Virus record (IMG/VR): IMGVR_UViG_3300017752_000231
Span: 1 to 20,448 of that record
Strand: one strand, 5' to 3'
DNA from: a virus
Length of the DNA: 20,448 nt
Each line of letters opens with the position of its first letter. Positions within the stretch are counted from its first letter, which is position 1. The notes beneath the pieces are model-generated. The model was not told the DNA's origin. It saw nothing but the letters and a program-made list of their open reading frames with translations, and made no database searches. A program made the position numbers and the translations under genes. This document shows positions 8,203 through 14,807 of the stretch, piece by piece.

Positions 8203-8906
8203 TTTTCACCATAATCATAACAACCAAAAGACCATTTCTTTTCTCTACACCACCAACACACTCTACATGCCTTAGAAAAATAATTTGAAAGATAATTCTT
8301 AGATATGCACGAAGCAGTTATTTCGAATAAATCCATTATACTGTTTTCTAGATAAATTTCTCTTAAAAATCTTTTATCTTTATCATGAAAAGGACACCAA
8401 TAATTATCAAGTACAGCTTTAACATGTGTATTGCCACTTTCTACATCTCTTACGGTTTCTCTATCTTTTAACAAGTTATGTTTTAGAGCTTCTTCATATG
8501 GAGGGTTGGCAGTTTTACCATGTAACAAAAATGTAAATTTGTTTTCATCTTTATTTTTCTGAGTAAATTTATTGTGCCAGTAAGATTTTTCTAGACCTGG
8601 ACCTTCAGAGTCTTTTGTAAAATGACCGGTAATAATATCTTTAATCTCAACATCAGGAAACATATCTCTCATATAAAGAACTATTTCTTTAGCGTTCCAT
8701 ATATTAGTAGGTCTTTCTGTGTCAATTAATGTCTGAGGCTGTACAATACAATCATGCTTTCTAATAGATATCTCTCTACATAACATCCAAAATAATAACG
8801 CTGAGTCTGTACCGCCAGACAAGTTTAGACCAATAGATTTGTGTTCGTGTATTGTAGGATGATCATCCCAGAAGTCAATTGCACCAAATTCATTACTATA
8901 AATCAT
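8199..8906 (-). CDS. PP-loop ATPase, QueC-like (possible 7-deazaguanine/amidotransfer enzyme)
   Basis: GLNLSGGTDSALLFW (residues 26-40) is a clear PP-loop (SGGxDS), which binds ATP for adenylation of a carboxylate or similar group. The C-terminus has C200 and then C214-x2-C217-x2-C220 (KACRVCWWC) followed by REKKWSFG. This matches the four-Cys zinc site of QueC, the 7-cyano-7-deazaguanine synthase, except that the first spacing is 13 residues rather than about 8. No QueD, QueE or FolE partner lies in the window, and its operon partners are glycosyltransferases and a methyltransferase. It may therefore act on a DNA or tRNA base precursor, or be a repurposed PP-loop enzyme. It is first in its operon, 32 bases from a late-promoter octamer. 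Confidence 0.65.
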   Translation of the reverse strand: MIYSNEFGAIDFWDDHPTIHEHKSIGLNLSGGTDSALLFWMLCREISIRKHDCIVQPQTLIDTERPTNIWNAKEIVLYMRDMFPDVEIKDIITGHFTKDSEGPGLEKSYWHNKFTQKNKDENKFTFLLHGKTANPPYEEALKHNLLKDRETVRDVESGNTHVKAVLDNYWCPFHDKDKRFLREIYLENSIMDLFEITASCISKNYLSNYFSKACRVCWWCREKKWSFGCYDYGEK

Positions 8907-8969
8907 TTCGCCAGCTCATCATAAATATCATATAAAATATTTATAATCATTAACGACGGGAGGTTAGCA
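8907..8969. promoter_or_regulatory. Divergent intergenic region with two opposing late promoters
   Basis: This 63-base gap separates the minus-strand PP-loop operon from the plus-strand nitroreductase pair. A perfect T4 late octamer TATAAATA lies on the minus strand at 8938-8945, and CATAAATA, fitting the relaxed NATAAATA form, lies on the plus strand at 8920-8927. ATAAATAT (8921-8928) and ATATTTAT (8937-8944) are a perfect 8-base inverted repeat with an 8-base spacer, so each promoter reads through the other. GGGAGG at 8958-8963 is a strong ribosome binding site 6 bases before the ATG at 8970. The minus-strand gene has only a weak one. Confidence 0.6.
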
Positions 8970-9584
8970 ATGAGTTTTAATAGATTTTTAGAAAAAAGTA
9001 TAACAGCATCACAAAGATGTCAAAGAAACTGGGATTTAGATAAACAAGTACCAGAAGAAGATATCAAGACAATGAAGATATCTGTAACCGAATGTTCATC
9101 AAAACAAAATAGAGTTTTCTATAAAGCAATCTTTATTCAAGATAGAGAAAAGATAGAAGCTATTCATAATGCAACAGATGGTTTTGTTTATAATTTAGAA
9201 ACAGGTGCTTCTACAACTAATCCACAAACACTAGCTAATGTAGTTGTAGCGTTTGTTGAAGACAGAGATCCATCTGAGCCAACTAGGACTACTGAGGAAT
9301 ATAATAACGGAAGAATAAAAGGAGAACTTAAACAGGATGCAGATATTGCATTAGGTGTTGGCTCTGGTTACTTAACATTAACTGCTAATCTTTTAGGTTA
9401 TAAAACTGGATGCTGTCAATGTTTTGATAGAAAAATTGTAGGTGATATTCTTGGTAATGAAAAACCTTTATTGCTTATGGGTGTAGGTTTTCCGGGTAAA
9501 AATAGATCTAGATTAGAACATCACAAAAACCCAGACTTTAGATTTCCGTCTTTTAATAAAAATGTAATTGTTGAAGATATTTAA
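8970..9584 (+). CDS. Nitroreductase-like FMN-dependent oxidoreductase
   Basis: The 204-residue product has the nitroreductase fold pattern. TASQRCQRNWD (residues 12-22) corresponds to the N-terminal SxRxxR-type FMN-phosphate motif, and ECSSKQNRVFYKAIF (41-55) to the Pro/Ser-rich FMN loop. DADIALGVGSGYLTLTANLL (123-142), followed by GYKTGCCQCFD, is the central helix with the GxxTC-type segment, and LLLMGVGFPGKNRSR (167-181) is the closing FMN-binding strand and loop. Such enzymes usually act as dimers using NAD(P)H; the substrate is unknown. Related proteins occur in marine phages. It has a strong GGGAGG ribosome binding site, is probably driven by the CATAAATA late element, and overlaps the following gene by one base (TAATG). 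Confidence 0.75.
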   Translation: MSFNRFLEKSITASQRCQRNWDLDKQVPEEDIKTMKISVTECSSKQNRVFYKAIFIQDREKIEAIHNATDGFVYNLETGASTTNPQTLANVVVAFVEDRDPSEPTRTTEEYNNGRIKGELKQDADIALGVGSGYLTLTANLLGYKTGCCQCFDRKIVGDILGNEKPLLLMGVGFPGKNRSRLEHHKNPDFRFPSFNKNVIVEDI

Positions 9585-10201
9585 TGAAACCTTATGCGAT
9601 AGATATAAACGAAACTTCTATTCGTTTGTTAAAAAATTATTGGAATGAAAAACAAGATAATTTTATTCAAGATGCTAAAGATAATGGTTTAATGCATCTT
9701 GTATGTTTTGATAATCAATTGTTTAATAAAACTTTAGGTAAAGAATTTGACTATCAAAGATTTAATGCAGGTAATTTTTTCTCTCATGAACACCCATATT
9801 ATCCACATGTAGATATTTTTGATTATGAAAATACTGTTAATGTTGTTGTACCATTAATATGTGATGATCCAGATCAAAAATTAATAGTGTTTGATCAAAC
9901 TTATGAACATAAAGCAGCTACGTGGTGCGGATATATTTCCAAAAGAGAGTTTCATGGTAACCCTGCTATAAGAAAAAGAATGTGTGATACAATAGGTGTA
10001 GAGGGGTTGACAGATCAATCATGTCCTGATGAATTACTCGAACATTTACCTTACGGTTCTGATTTTTATTATGGGTTAACTGGTAGTGTGTTTGATTGGA
10101 AAGTAGGAACAGCTATAGTTTTTAATTCTTATAACATACACTGCACGGGACAAATGAAACCTGGTTACACAAAAGTTGGTTGTACTAGCTTTCTAAAATA
10201 A
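9584..10201 (+). CDS. Fe(II)/2-oxoglutarate oxygenase-like protein
   Basis: This is a probable non-haem iron dioxygenase of the cupin/jelly-roll type. PYYPHVDIFDYENTVNVVVP (residues 71-90) gives H75-V-D77 as the iron-binding HxD, followed by the characteristic strand. GTAIVFNSYNIHCTGQMKPG (175-194) carries the distal H186, and K197, 11 residues later, can take the place of the 2OG-binding Arg. It is the only member of the oxygenase set on the plus strand and is coupled to the nitroreductase by a TAATG overlap, suggesting the two act together. Its last 17 bases overlap the convergent SDR gene. Lys instead of Arg is found in part of the family; the substrate is unknown. Confidence 0.6.
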   Translation: MKPYAIDINETSIRLLKNYWNEKQDNFIQDAKDNGLMHLVCFDNQLFNKTLGKEFDYQRFNAGNFFSHEHPYYPHVDIFDYENTVNVVVPLICDDPDQKLIVFDQTYEHKAATWCGYISKREFHGNPAIRKRMCDTIGVEGLTDQSCPDELLEHLPYGSDFYYGLTGSVFDWKVGTAIVFNSYNIHCTGQMKPGYTKVGCTSFLK

Positions 10202-10637
10202 TAGAGACAGCTTCTTGAATAGATATTTTTTCTACTTCAGGAAGCTCTCTTAATACTCTTTCTGTAGCTACATAACCAAACCATTTGTATTCATAACCAT
10301 ATTTTTGACACGCTATTTTTAGAGCTAGTTTATGTTTTTGATAGTTAATTAAATGCTTATGAGTGTCAGGTAGTATAACTTCTGAAACTCTAGAACCTAT
10401 ATTAATAACTTTCATAGATGGGTTATGCTCAACAAAGTCTTTAAGCAAATGAGTTTGACTATAACCACTACATGCACTATTAATAAAAACATCTACATTT
10501 CTTGAATTGTTAATAATTCTTAATCTGTCTTCTTCTTTATCTATATCGTAACCATTAGATCGGCTAAAACCAATACAGTTGAATCTGTCAAAAATATATT
10601 TAGCTATACCAGCTGTATGACCTGTTATACCTATCAT
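10185..10637 (-). CDS. Short SDR-type NAD(P)-dependent oxidoreductase
   Basis: This is a compact short-chain dehydrogenase/reductase of 150 residues, against about 250 for classical members. It keeps the key motifs: IGITGHTAGIAKYIF (residues 2-16) with the TGxxxGI dinucleotide loop, VDVFINSACSG (48-58) in place of the NNAG strand, S82 in INIGSRVS, and the catalytic Y99-x3-K103 in INYQKHKLALK. It lacks the long C-terminal substrate-binding lobe, so its active site is either open or completed by a partner. It is the last gene of the 14-gene operon and overlaps the radical SAM gene by 4 bases. It could supply a keto/alcohol redox step on a product of the upstream oxygenases. Confidence 0.7.
   Translation of the reverse strand: MIGITGHTAGIAKYIFDRFNCIGFSRSNGYDIDKEEDRLRIINNSRNVDVFINSACSGYSQTHLLKDFVEHNPSMKVINIGSRVSEVILPDTHKHLINYQKHKLALKIACQKYGYEYKWFGYVATERVLRELPEVEKISIQEAVSIILES
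10205..10250 (+). terminator. Imperfect stem-loop after the plus-strand cassette
   Basis: AGCTTCTTGAA (10209-10219) pairs with TTCAGGAAGCT (10236-10246) over 11 positions including one G-U, and three further pairs lie beyond a C-C mismatch; the loop is 16 bases. It begins just after the stop codon at 10199-10201, where a terminator for the plus-strand pair would sit. No U-run follows, and the sequence is also the coding 3' end of the minus-strand SDR gene, so it may be fortuitous. Confidence 0.2.
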
Positions 10638-12028
10638 ACTACTCTATCATATTTCTTTAGCATTTTATACTTCTCTGGATTGGGGTGAGCTTGGACTAAA
10701 TTTTTACTAAACTCTATAAGTTCATACAATTCAAAGAATCTATCTTTTCTATCAATCCAATCTATTCCTAAAGAACTAACAAAATCAGTTTGTTTCTTAT
10801 TCCATTTGTATAATTCAGTCTGATGTATAATATGAGTATTACTCAATAGCTTCATAACATTTAAGTTAACTATAAATTTAGATTTGTGACCAAACCAGTC
10901 ATTTACGTTTTCTAAAAAGTTAACTGTATCTTCATGATCTTCATCTGTTTCAGTAGGGTAACCTACTATCATTAATAAAACAACATCTATATCTCTTTTA
11001 GATAGTTCTCCTAAAGTATAATACATGTCTTGGTTATTAAACTTTTTACCCATGTGATCTCTAACTGATTCTGAACCTGATTCAATTCCTATTTGTAAAT
11101 TAAAACAACCTGATCTTTTAATGTAGTCAAAATCTTCTTTTGACATAGCGTTACTACTTCTACATATAAACTGAGCTGCCCATGGCACGATTCTTATATC
11201 TGGATTGTTCTCATAATACTCAGTCATAAGTCTAGTCCATTTTCTAAACTCTTTCATATTACCGTTGATTAAACTATCAGAGAATAGTATATTATCAGGA
11301 TTATACTTATGTATAATGTCTATCATTTCCTCTGCAATCTTCTCTCCTTTCTTCCATCTAAATTTAGAAAAAAGATTTGGGACATTACAAAACGTACATT
11401 TTCTTACACACCCTCTTGATGCAGTAATAGTAAAATCTCTTTTTTTATTATCACCTCCAACAAACAAAGTGTAGTCAGGTATAGGTAGTTCATCTAAATT
11501 TTCTACTTCGTGTCTTTCAATACCATCAATGCTTTTATGTTCTTCTCCTAGTATTAAACTGTTAAGTGATCCCTCTCCCTCGCCTAATATAAAATGATCT
11601 ATAAGACTATCTTGTTTCCACTTTGGACCTATTTTTGGATTACAACCATATCCACCAGCTACTATTTTAGCATTTGATATACTACGAATGTGTTTACATA
11701 CTATAGGCACAATGTATTCTGAGTTAACACTAAACACACTTATACCAACCCAGTCTGTTTTTATTTCCGTGATGTAACTTTGTAAGTATTCAACAAACTC
11801 AGCTTCTATATCACTTTCAACATCACCAAAGGTTTCACCCCACGTAAGTGCTCTTTCATACCACTCAGCTCCTTTATCTTCGTATATGTCAATGTTCATA
11901 TCATAACATACGACTTCAATATTATCTTTTGTAAGAGTCGGAACTATATGACCTAATGCAGCACTAGGTGCTTTAACACCAGAACCTAAACCTCTAGGTG
12001 GTAAAGCAATTAATGTTATACTACTCAT
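10634..12028 (-). CDS. Cobalamin-binding-domain radical SAM enzyme
   Basis: This is a two-domain enzyme of 464 residues. The N-terminal ~170 residues look like the B12-binding Rossmann domain of class B radical SAM enzymes: a first strand ITLIALPPRGLGSG, then DWVGISVFSVNSEYIVPIV (92-110), AKIVAGGYGCNP (120-131) and DHFILGEGEGSL (144-155). The radical SAM core starts with ASRGCVRKCTFCNVPNLF (203-220), where C207-x3-C211-x2-C214 bind the [4Fe-4S] cluster, and continues with QIGIESGSESVRDHMGK and VGYPTETDEDHEDTV. This family carries out methylation of unactivated carbons and other radical rearrangements. The gene sits between the SDR and an Asp/Asn-hydroxylase-like gene with 4- and 8-base overlaps. 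The substrate is unknown. Confidence 0.85.
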   Translation of the reverse strand: MSSITLIALPPRGLGSGVKAPSAALGHIVPTLTKDNIEVVCYDMNIDIYEDKGAEWYERALTWGETFGDVESDIEAEFVEYLQSYITEIKTDWVGISVFSVNSEYIVPIVCKHIRSISNAKIVAGGYGCNPKIGPKWKQDSLIDHFILGEGEGSLNSLILGEEHKSIDGIERHEVENLDELPIPDYTLFVGGDNKKRDFTITASRGCVRKCTFCNVPNLFSKFRWKKGEKIAEEMIDIIHKYNPDNILFSDSLINGNMKEFRKWTRLMTEYYENNPDIRIVPWAAQFICRSSNAMSKEDFDYIKRSGCFNLQIGIESGSESVRDHMGKKFNNQDMYYTLGELSKRDIDVVLLMIVGYPTETDEDHEDTVNFLENVNDWFGHKSKFIVNLNVMKLLSNTHIIHQTELYKWNKKQTDFVSSLGIDWIDRKDRFFELYELIEFSKNLVQAHPNPEKYKMLKKYDRVV

Positions 12029-12509
12029 TAAAACAACCTACGATGTGTATTCTTTCTTCCCAGGATGCATTTACAGCTGTGTGTTTTTTTGTAGTATCAA
12101 CTATGTAATAACTACCATCAGCTGGATATCTGTTCAATATGTCATCAACTATAATAAAACAATTTTCGTTTGTAACTAATGGTATATGAATTCTTTTAGT
12201 AGGATCATTATGATAAGAATAACAAGATTTGCTTCTAAGATTCATAGCTCTTGTTCTATACATTTCAAGATCTTCTAATATACTTTTTGTGTACGGCATT
12301 TGATCTGGATATGCAAACTTGGTAAAGTCTTGTTCTTTTAACCCTTCTATTGGGTGCCATTGTTTCTTGTTTTCATTCCATGACATAAAGTCAGACCATT
12401 TATTATATTGTTCAGGAAACTGCAATAGTATTTGACCTCTATCTTTGTAAATATAAGTTAAAGGTTCAAGTTCAAAAAGTATTCTTTCAATGTCAATATA
12501 TTCCTTCAT
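12021..12509 (-). CDS. Aspartyl/asparaginyl beta-hydroxylase-like 2OG oxygenase
   Basis: This small 2OG oxygenase of 162 residues has the Asp/Asn-hydroxylase pattern. SYHNDPTKRIHIPLVTNENC (residues 98-117) provides H100-N-D102 and the following R-x-H strand. DGSYYIVDTTKKHTAVNASW (131-150) carries the distal H143, and EERIHIVGCF (151-160) supplies R153 for 2OG binding, ten residues after the His. The active site looks intact. The N-terminal ~85 residues are not recognised. It overlaps the radical SAM gene by 8 bases and the sulfotransferase gene by 17, so all three are probably expressed together. Despite the family name, it may act on a small molecule rather than a protein. Confidence 0.75.
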   Translation of the reverse strand: MKEYIDIERILFELEPLTYIYKDRGQILLQFPEQYNKWSDFMSWNENKKQWHPIEGLKEQDFTKFAYPDQMPYTKSILEDLEMYRTRAMNLRSKSCYSYHNDPTKRIHIPLVTNENCFIIVDDILNRYPADGSYYIVDTTKKHTAVNASWEERIHIVGCFNE

Positions 12510-13092
12510 CTCTCAACTCCTTCGCATACTGCTTAGCTATTTCTTTTACTGTATAAGGATCCTGAAAATCTTGTTCTAGTCTATTAATCCATTTATTAAC
12601 ATGGATATCAAAACCTGTAAATACATTGACATCTGTTTTTTTCTTCCACGGTAAGCATCTATAAGTTTCAAGTTTAGGTTTTAATCCAATCATAGCAGTA
12701 GTTAGTCTACCCATTTGTTCATAAGCTACACTATTAGATATAGGAAATTTTACTTCAAAATCCATTTGCCATACCGGTGAAGCATGAGAATCAACATTGC
12801 AGAGATAAACACAAAGATAGCTTATTAGATGTTCTTCTAAATTTTCTCTTAAAGTTGTAAAGTAAACTTCATCAGTTCTATCAATAATATGTTGAAGATG
12901 AGGTCCGTATAATTTAAACTCTCTATGAGTATGCATCTTCGCTACGCTTTTTTCAGATGCAAACCATTTATCTACACCATTATATTTTAGGTCTTGAACA
13001 AAGTTATTTTTATGTCCGTTTTTTTCCATAAGCAAATCGACAACAGATGTTGTTCCTGTTCTTGGATACCCTATTACTAAAAAGTGTGACAT
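12493..13092 (-). CDS. Sulfotransferase-like protein
   Basis: This is a putative PAPS-dependent sulfotransferase. FLVIGYPRTGTTSVVDLL (residues 4-21) is the 5'-phosphosulfate-binding loop (PRTGTT). SVAKMHTHREF (49-59) resembles the V-x-K-x-H strand carrying a catalytic Lys. EVYFTTLRENLEEHLISYLC (75-94) has R82 and S91 at the spacing of the 3'-phosphate-binding motif. At 199 residues it is shorter than most cytosolic or Stf-type enzymes (250-300). Phage sulfotransferases are uncommon but known; they would use host PAPS to sulfate a sugar, lipid or hydroxylated product. The many hydroxylases around it could create its acceptor hydroxyl group. It overlaps its neighbours by 17 and 16 bases. Confidence 0.75.
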   Translation of the reverse strand: MSHFLVIGYPRTGTTSVVDLLMEKNGHKNNFVQDLKYNGVDKWFASEKSVAKMHTHREFKLYGPHLQHIIDRTDEVYFTTLRENLEEHLISYLCVYLCNVDSHASPVWQMDFEVKFPISNSVAYEQMGRLTTAMIGLKPKLETYRCLPWKKKTDVNVFTGFDIHVNKWINRLEQDFQDPYTVKEIAKQYAKELRDEGIY

Positions 13093-13571
13093 AAACTACC
13101 CTCATAATAATTTTTAAGCACAGTTGTAAAATTTTCATCTATCATAAATTGTAACATTACTCTTTCATCTTCTTGAGTGTTATGTAAGTCATGTAACTTT
13201 CTTACATTAATTATATATGACCCTTTATTATAATCAGTAACACCTATTAAATTTTCACTATCATCATAGAAGTTTGTACCTACTGTAGCATTAATAGGAA
13301 TAGTAATAACAGTATTTCTATTATTTACATCTAAGTCTCTATGTCGATTGATCTTTATACCAGGTTTTTGATATACAAAACAGTATCTACTTTTTACTTT
13401 AAGTTTAGAAAGTAAATGATTTATATCTTCATTATCATCTATTTGCTTAAAGTTATTATTGCAATCGAAAACTTTATCTACTGTAGGAAGAGATTTGAAG
13501 TAATCAAATATTCTTATTTTTTGATCTTTAGTAATATCCATTTCTGGTATGCGCATAAAATAATCATACAT
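13077..13571 (-). CDS. 2OG-Fe(II) oxygenase-like protein
   Basis: This is a 164-residue cupin-fold oxygenase. The iron motif is H77-R-D79 in KINRHRDLDVNN, followed by the strand NTVITIPINATVGTNFYDD. SYIINVRKLHDLHNTQEDER (residues 118-137) gives distal candidates H127 and H130; R137, ten residues after H127, is the likely 2OG ligand, so H127 fits the usual spacing. The active site therefore appears complete. The protein consists of little more than the core fold with a short helical N-terminus. Two nearby Met codons (residues 1 and 6) could start it; the first gives an 8-base overlap with the preceding gene and fits the operon style. Confidence 0.7.
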   Translation of the reverse strand: MYDYFMRIPEMDITKDQKIRIFDYFKSLPTVDKVFDCNNNFKQIDDNEDINHLLSKLKVKSRYCFVYQKPGIKINRHRDLDVNNRNTVITIPINATVGTNFYDDSENLIGVTDYNKGSYIINVRKLHDLHNTQEDERVMLQFMIDENFTTVLKNYYEGSLCHTF

Positions 13572-14184
13572 TTAAATTTGTTTTACCTATGTAATCCTCA
13601 TAACGAAAACTGAATAAAGCTGCTCTTCTCATAATATTATAAGTTTGTACTTGATGTAACCATCCAGTATTAATAAAGTACATATGACCTGGTTTAGTTA
13701 AAAGAGTGTGTACTCTCTGTTTATCTTTAAACTGAAATATACTATCATTATCATTTAAGTTAATTATTGCTCTACACATTACAGATGTATCAGCATCTAT
13801 ATGCCATTTAAAAGTATGATTGGGTTTCATTTCACTTATTCTAAATCTGTAAATATTATTAAACATAGGTAACTGTATAGGGTCTATAATCCAATTATCA
13901 TAAGTAAATTCATCTACTGAATTAGAATCGCTTGTTGTTTGGAGTAATATTTGTCTATACTTATCTTGAACGTTGAACACTTCTTCATAATTACAATGTC
14001 CAGATATAGCGTACTTGTAACTACCAATATCATTTTCTTTATATTTGTCAGCTATAAAATTAAGATGTTTAATTATATCTTGATCGACCATTCCAAGATC
14101 AACAAACGTTTGAAGTTTAGATCTTGATGGACCTGTTCCTTTTACTCTTCTTCTTTTTGTTTTTTCAATTAAACATTCAGTCAT
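13564..14184 (-). CDS. 2OG-Fe(II) oxygenase-like protein
   Basis: This is a 206-residue member of the oxygenase array. The metal motif is H128-I-D130 in NHTFKWHIDADTSVMCRAII, the distal His is H177 in MYFINTGWLHQVQ, and R186/R187 (9-10 residues later) are the 2OG-binding candidates in MRRAALFSF. This resembles the aspartyl/proline-hydroxylase-like proteins common in marine T4-like phages. A basic N-terminus (KTKRRRVKGTGPSRSK, residues 8-23) is unusual in the set and might bind nucleic acid or an anionic polymer. The start codon overlaps the stop of the upstream gene (ATGA, 4 bases), and the end overlaps the next gene by 8 bases. Confidence 0.7.
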   Translation of the reverse strand: MTECLIEKTKRRRVKGTGPSRSKLQTFVDLGMVDQDIIKHLNFIADKYKENDIGSYKYAISGHCNYEEVFNVQDKYRQILLQTTSDSNSVDEFTYDNWIIDPIQLPMFNNIYRFRISEMKPNHTFKWHIDADTSVMCRAIINLNDNDSIFQFKDKQRVHTLLTKPGHMYFINTGWLHQVQTYNIMRRAALFSFRYEDYIGKTNLNV

Positions 14185-14807
14185 AACTCACCTGTCTTTC
14201 TTAATTGTCTCCAAGGCATTTCGAAATTAAAAGGAGTTACCACTTTATCAGACATGTAACTATCTTTTAACATTTGCATTGGTACTATTTGTAAATGAGT
14301 TTTCAATATAAGTCTTTCTTGATCACAATCGTTGTTTACACCATGGGGTTGGTAAGTGTTCAAAAAGCAAGGATTAGTATACTCTCTTCTTTCTAGTAAA
14401 TTAAGATCTTCGTCATACATATCTAACTTAGTTGTACCTCTAAGCGGTATATTAAATGCAGAAAAAGTTCTAAGAGCATGAGCTGTATGAGGTTTTAATG
14501 TACCATAAGGTGGCATCCAGATAAAGGTAAACTTAGTAACGTGTCTTATAGCATCCCAGTCTAAGTTTACATTACATCTTTCACCTAATCTTTTTACTAC
14601 TTCAAAAATTTTACTCCATAGCTCTATATTACAATCATAACAAACATGGTAAATTTTCTGCTCATCATGACCTATACCTATAGTAGAATGGTCCTCAAAA
14701 TGTGGCTGAATTTTATACTTAAAGATTCTATCTAAGATCTTTCTCATTTGCTTATCGTCATGCTTTAACTCAGCAAATCTGTCTTGATACTCATATTCAA
14801 ATTTCAT
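14181..14807 (-). CDS. 2OG-oxygenase fold protein with HTA in place of HxD (halogenase-like site)
   Basis: The fold pattern is that of the neighbouring oxygenases: PPYGTLKPHTAHALRTFSAF (residues 99-118) leading into NIPLRGTTKLDMYDED, then PCFLNTYQPHGVNNDCDQER (146-165) with distal H155 and 2OG-type R165 exactly ten residues later. The proximal motif is H107-T-A109, so the iron-binding carboxylate is missing. In the adjacent gene (14804-15394) the matching segment is KPHID, with the Asp present. Fe/2OG halogenases such as SyrB2 have precisely this Asp-to-Ala change, which opens a site for chloride. An inactive or altered oxygenase is the alternative. The gene overlaps both neighbours by 4 bases. 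Confidence 0.6.
   Translation of the reverse strand: MKFEYEYQDRFAELKHDDKQMRKILDRIFKYKIQPHFEDHSTIGIGHDEQKIYHVCYDCNIELWSKIFEVVKRLGERCNVNLDWDAIRHVTKFTFIWMPPYGTLKPHTAHALRTFSAFNIPLRGTTKLDMYDEDLNLLERREYTNPCFLNTYQPHGVNNDCDQERLILKTHLQIVPMQMLKDSYMSDKVVTPFNFEMPWRQLRKTGEL

Noticed and set aside
10185-10637. SDR gene as a truncated pseudogene because of its 150-residue length.
   Set aside because: The cofactor loop, Ser and YxxxK are all present, and the gene keeps the operon's 4-base overlap, which suggests a genuine compact enzyme.
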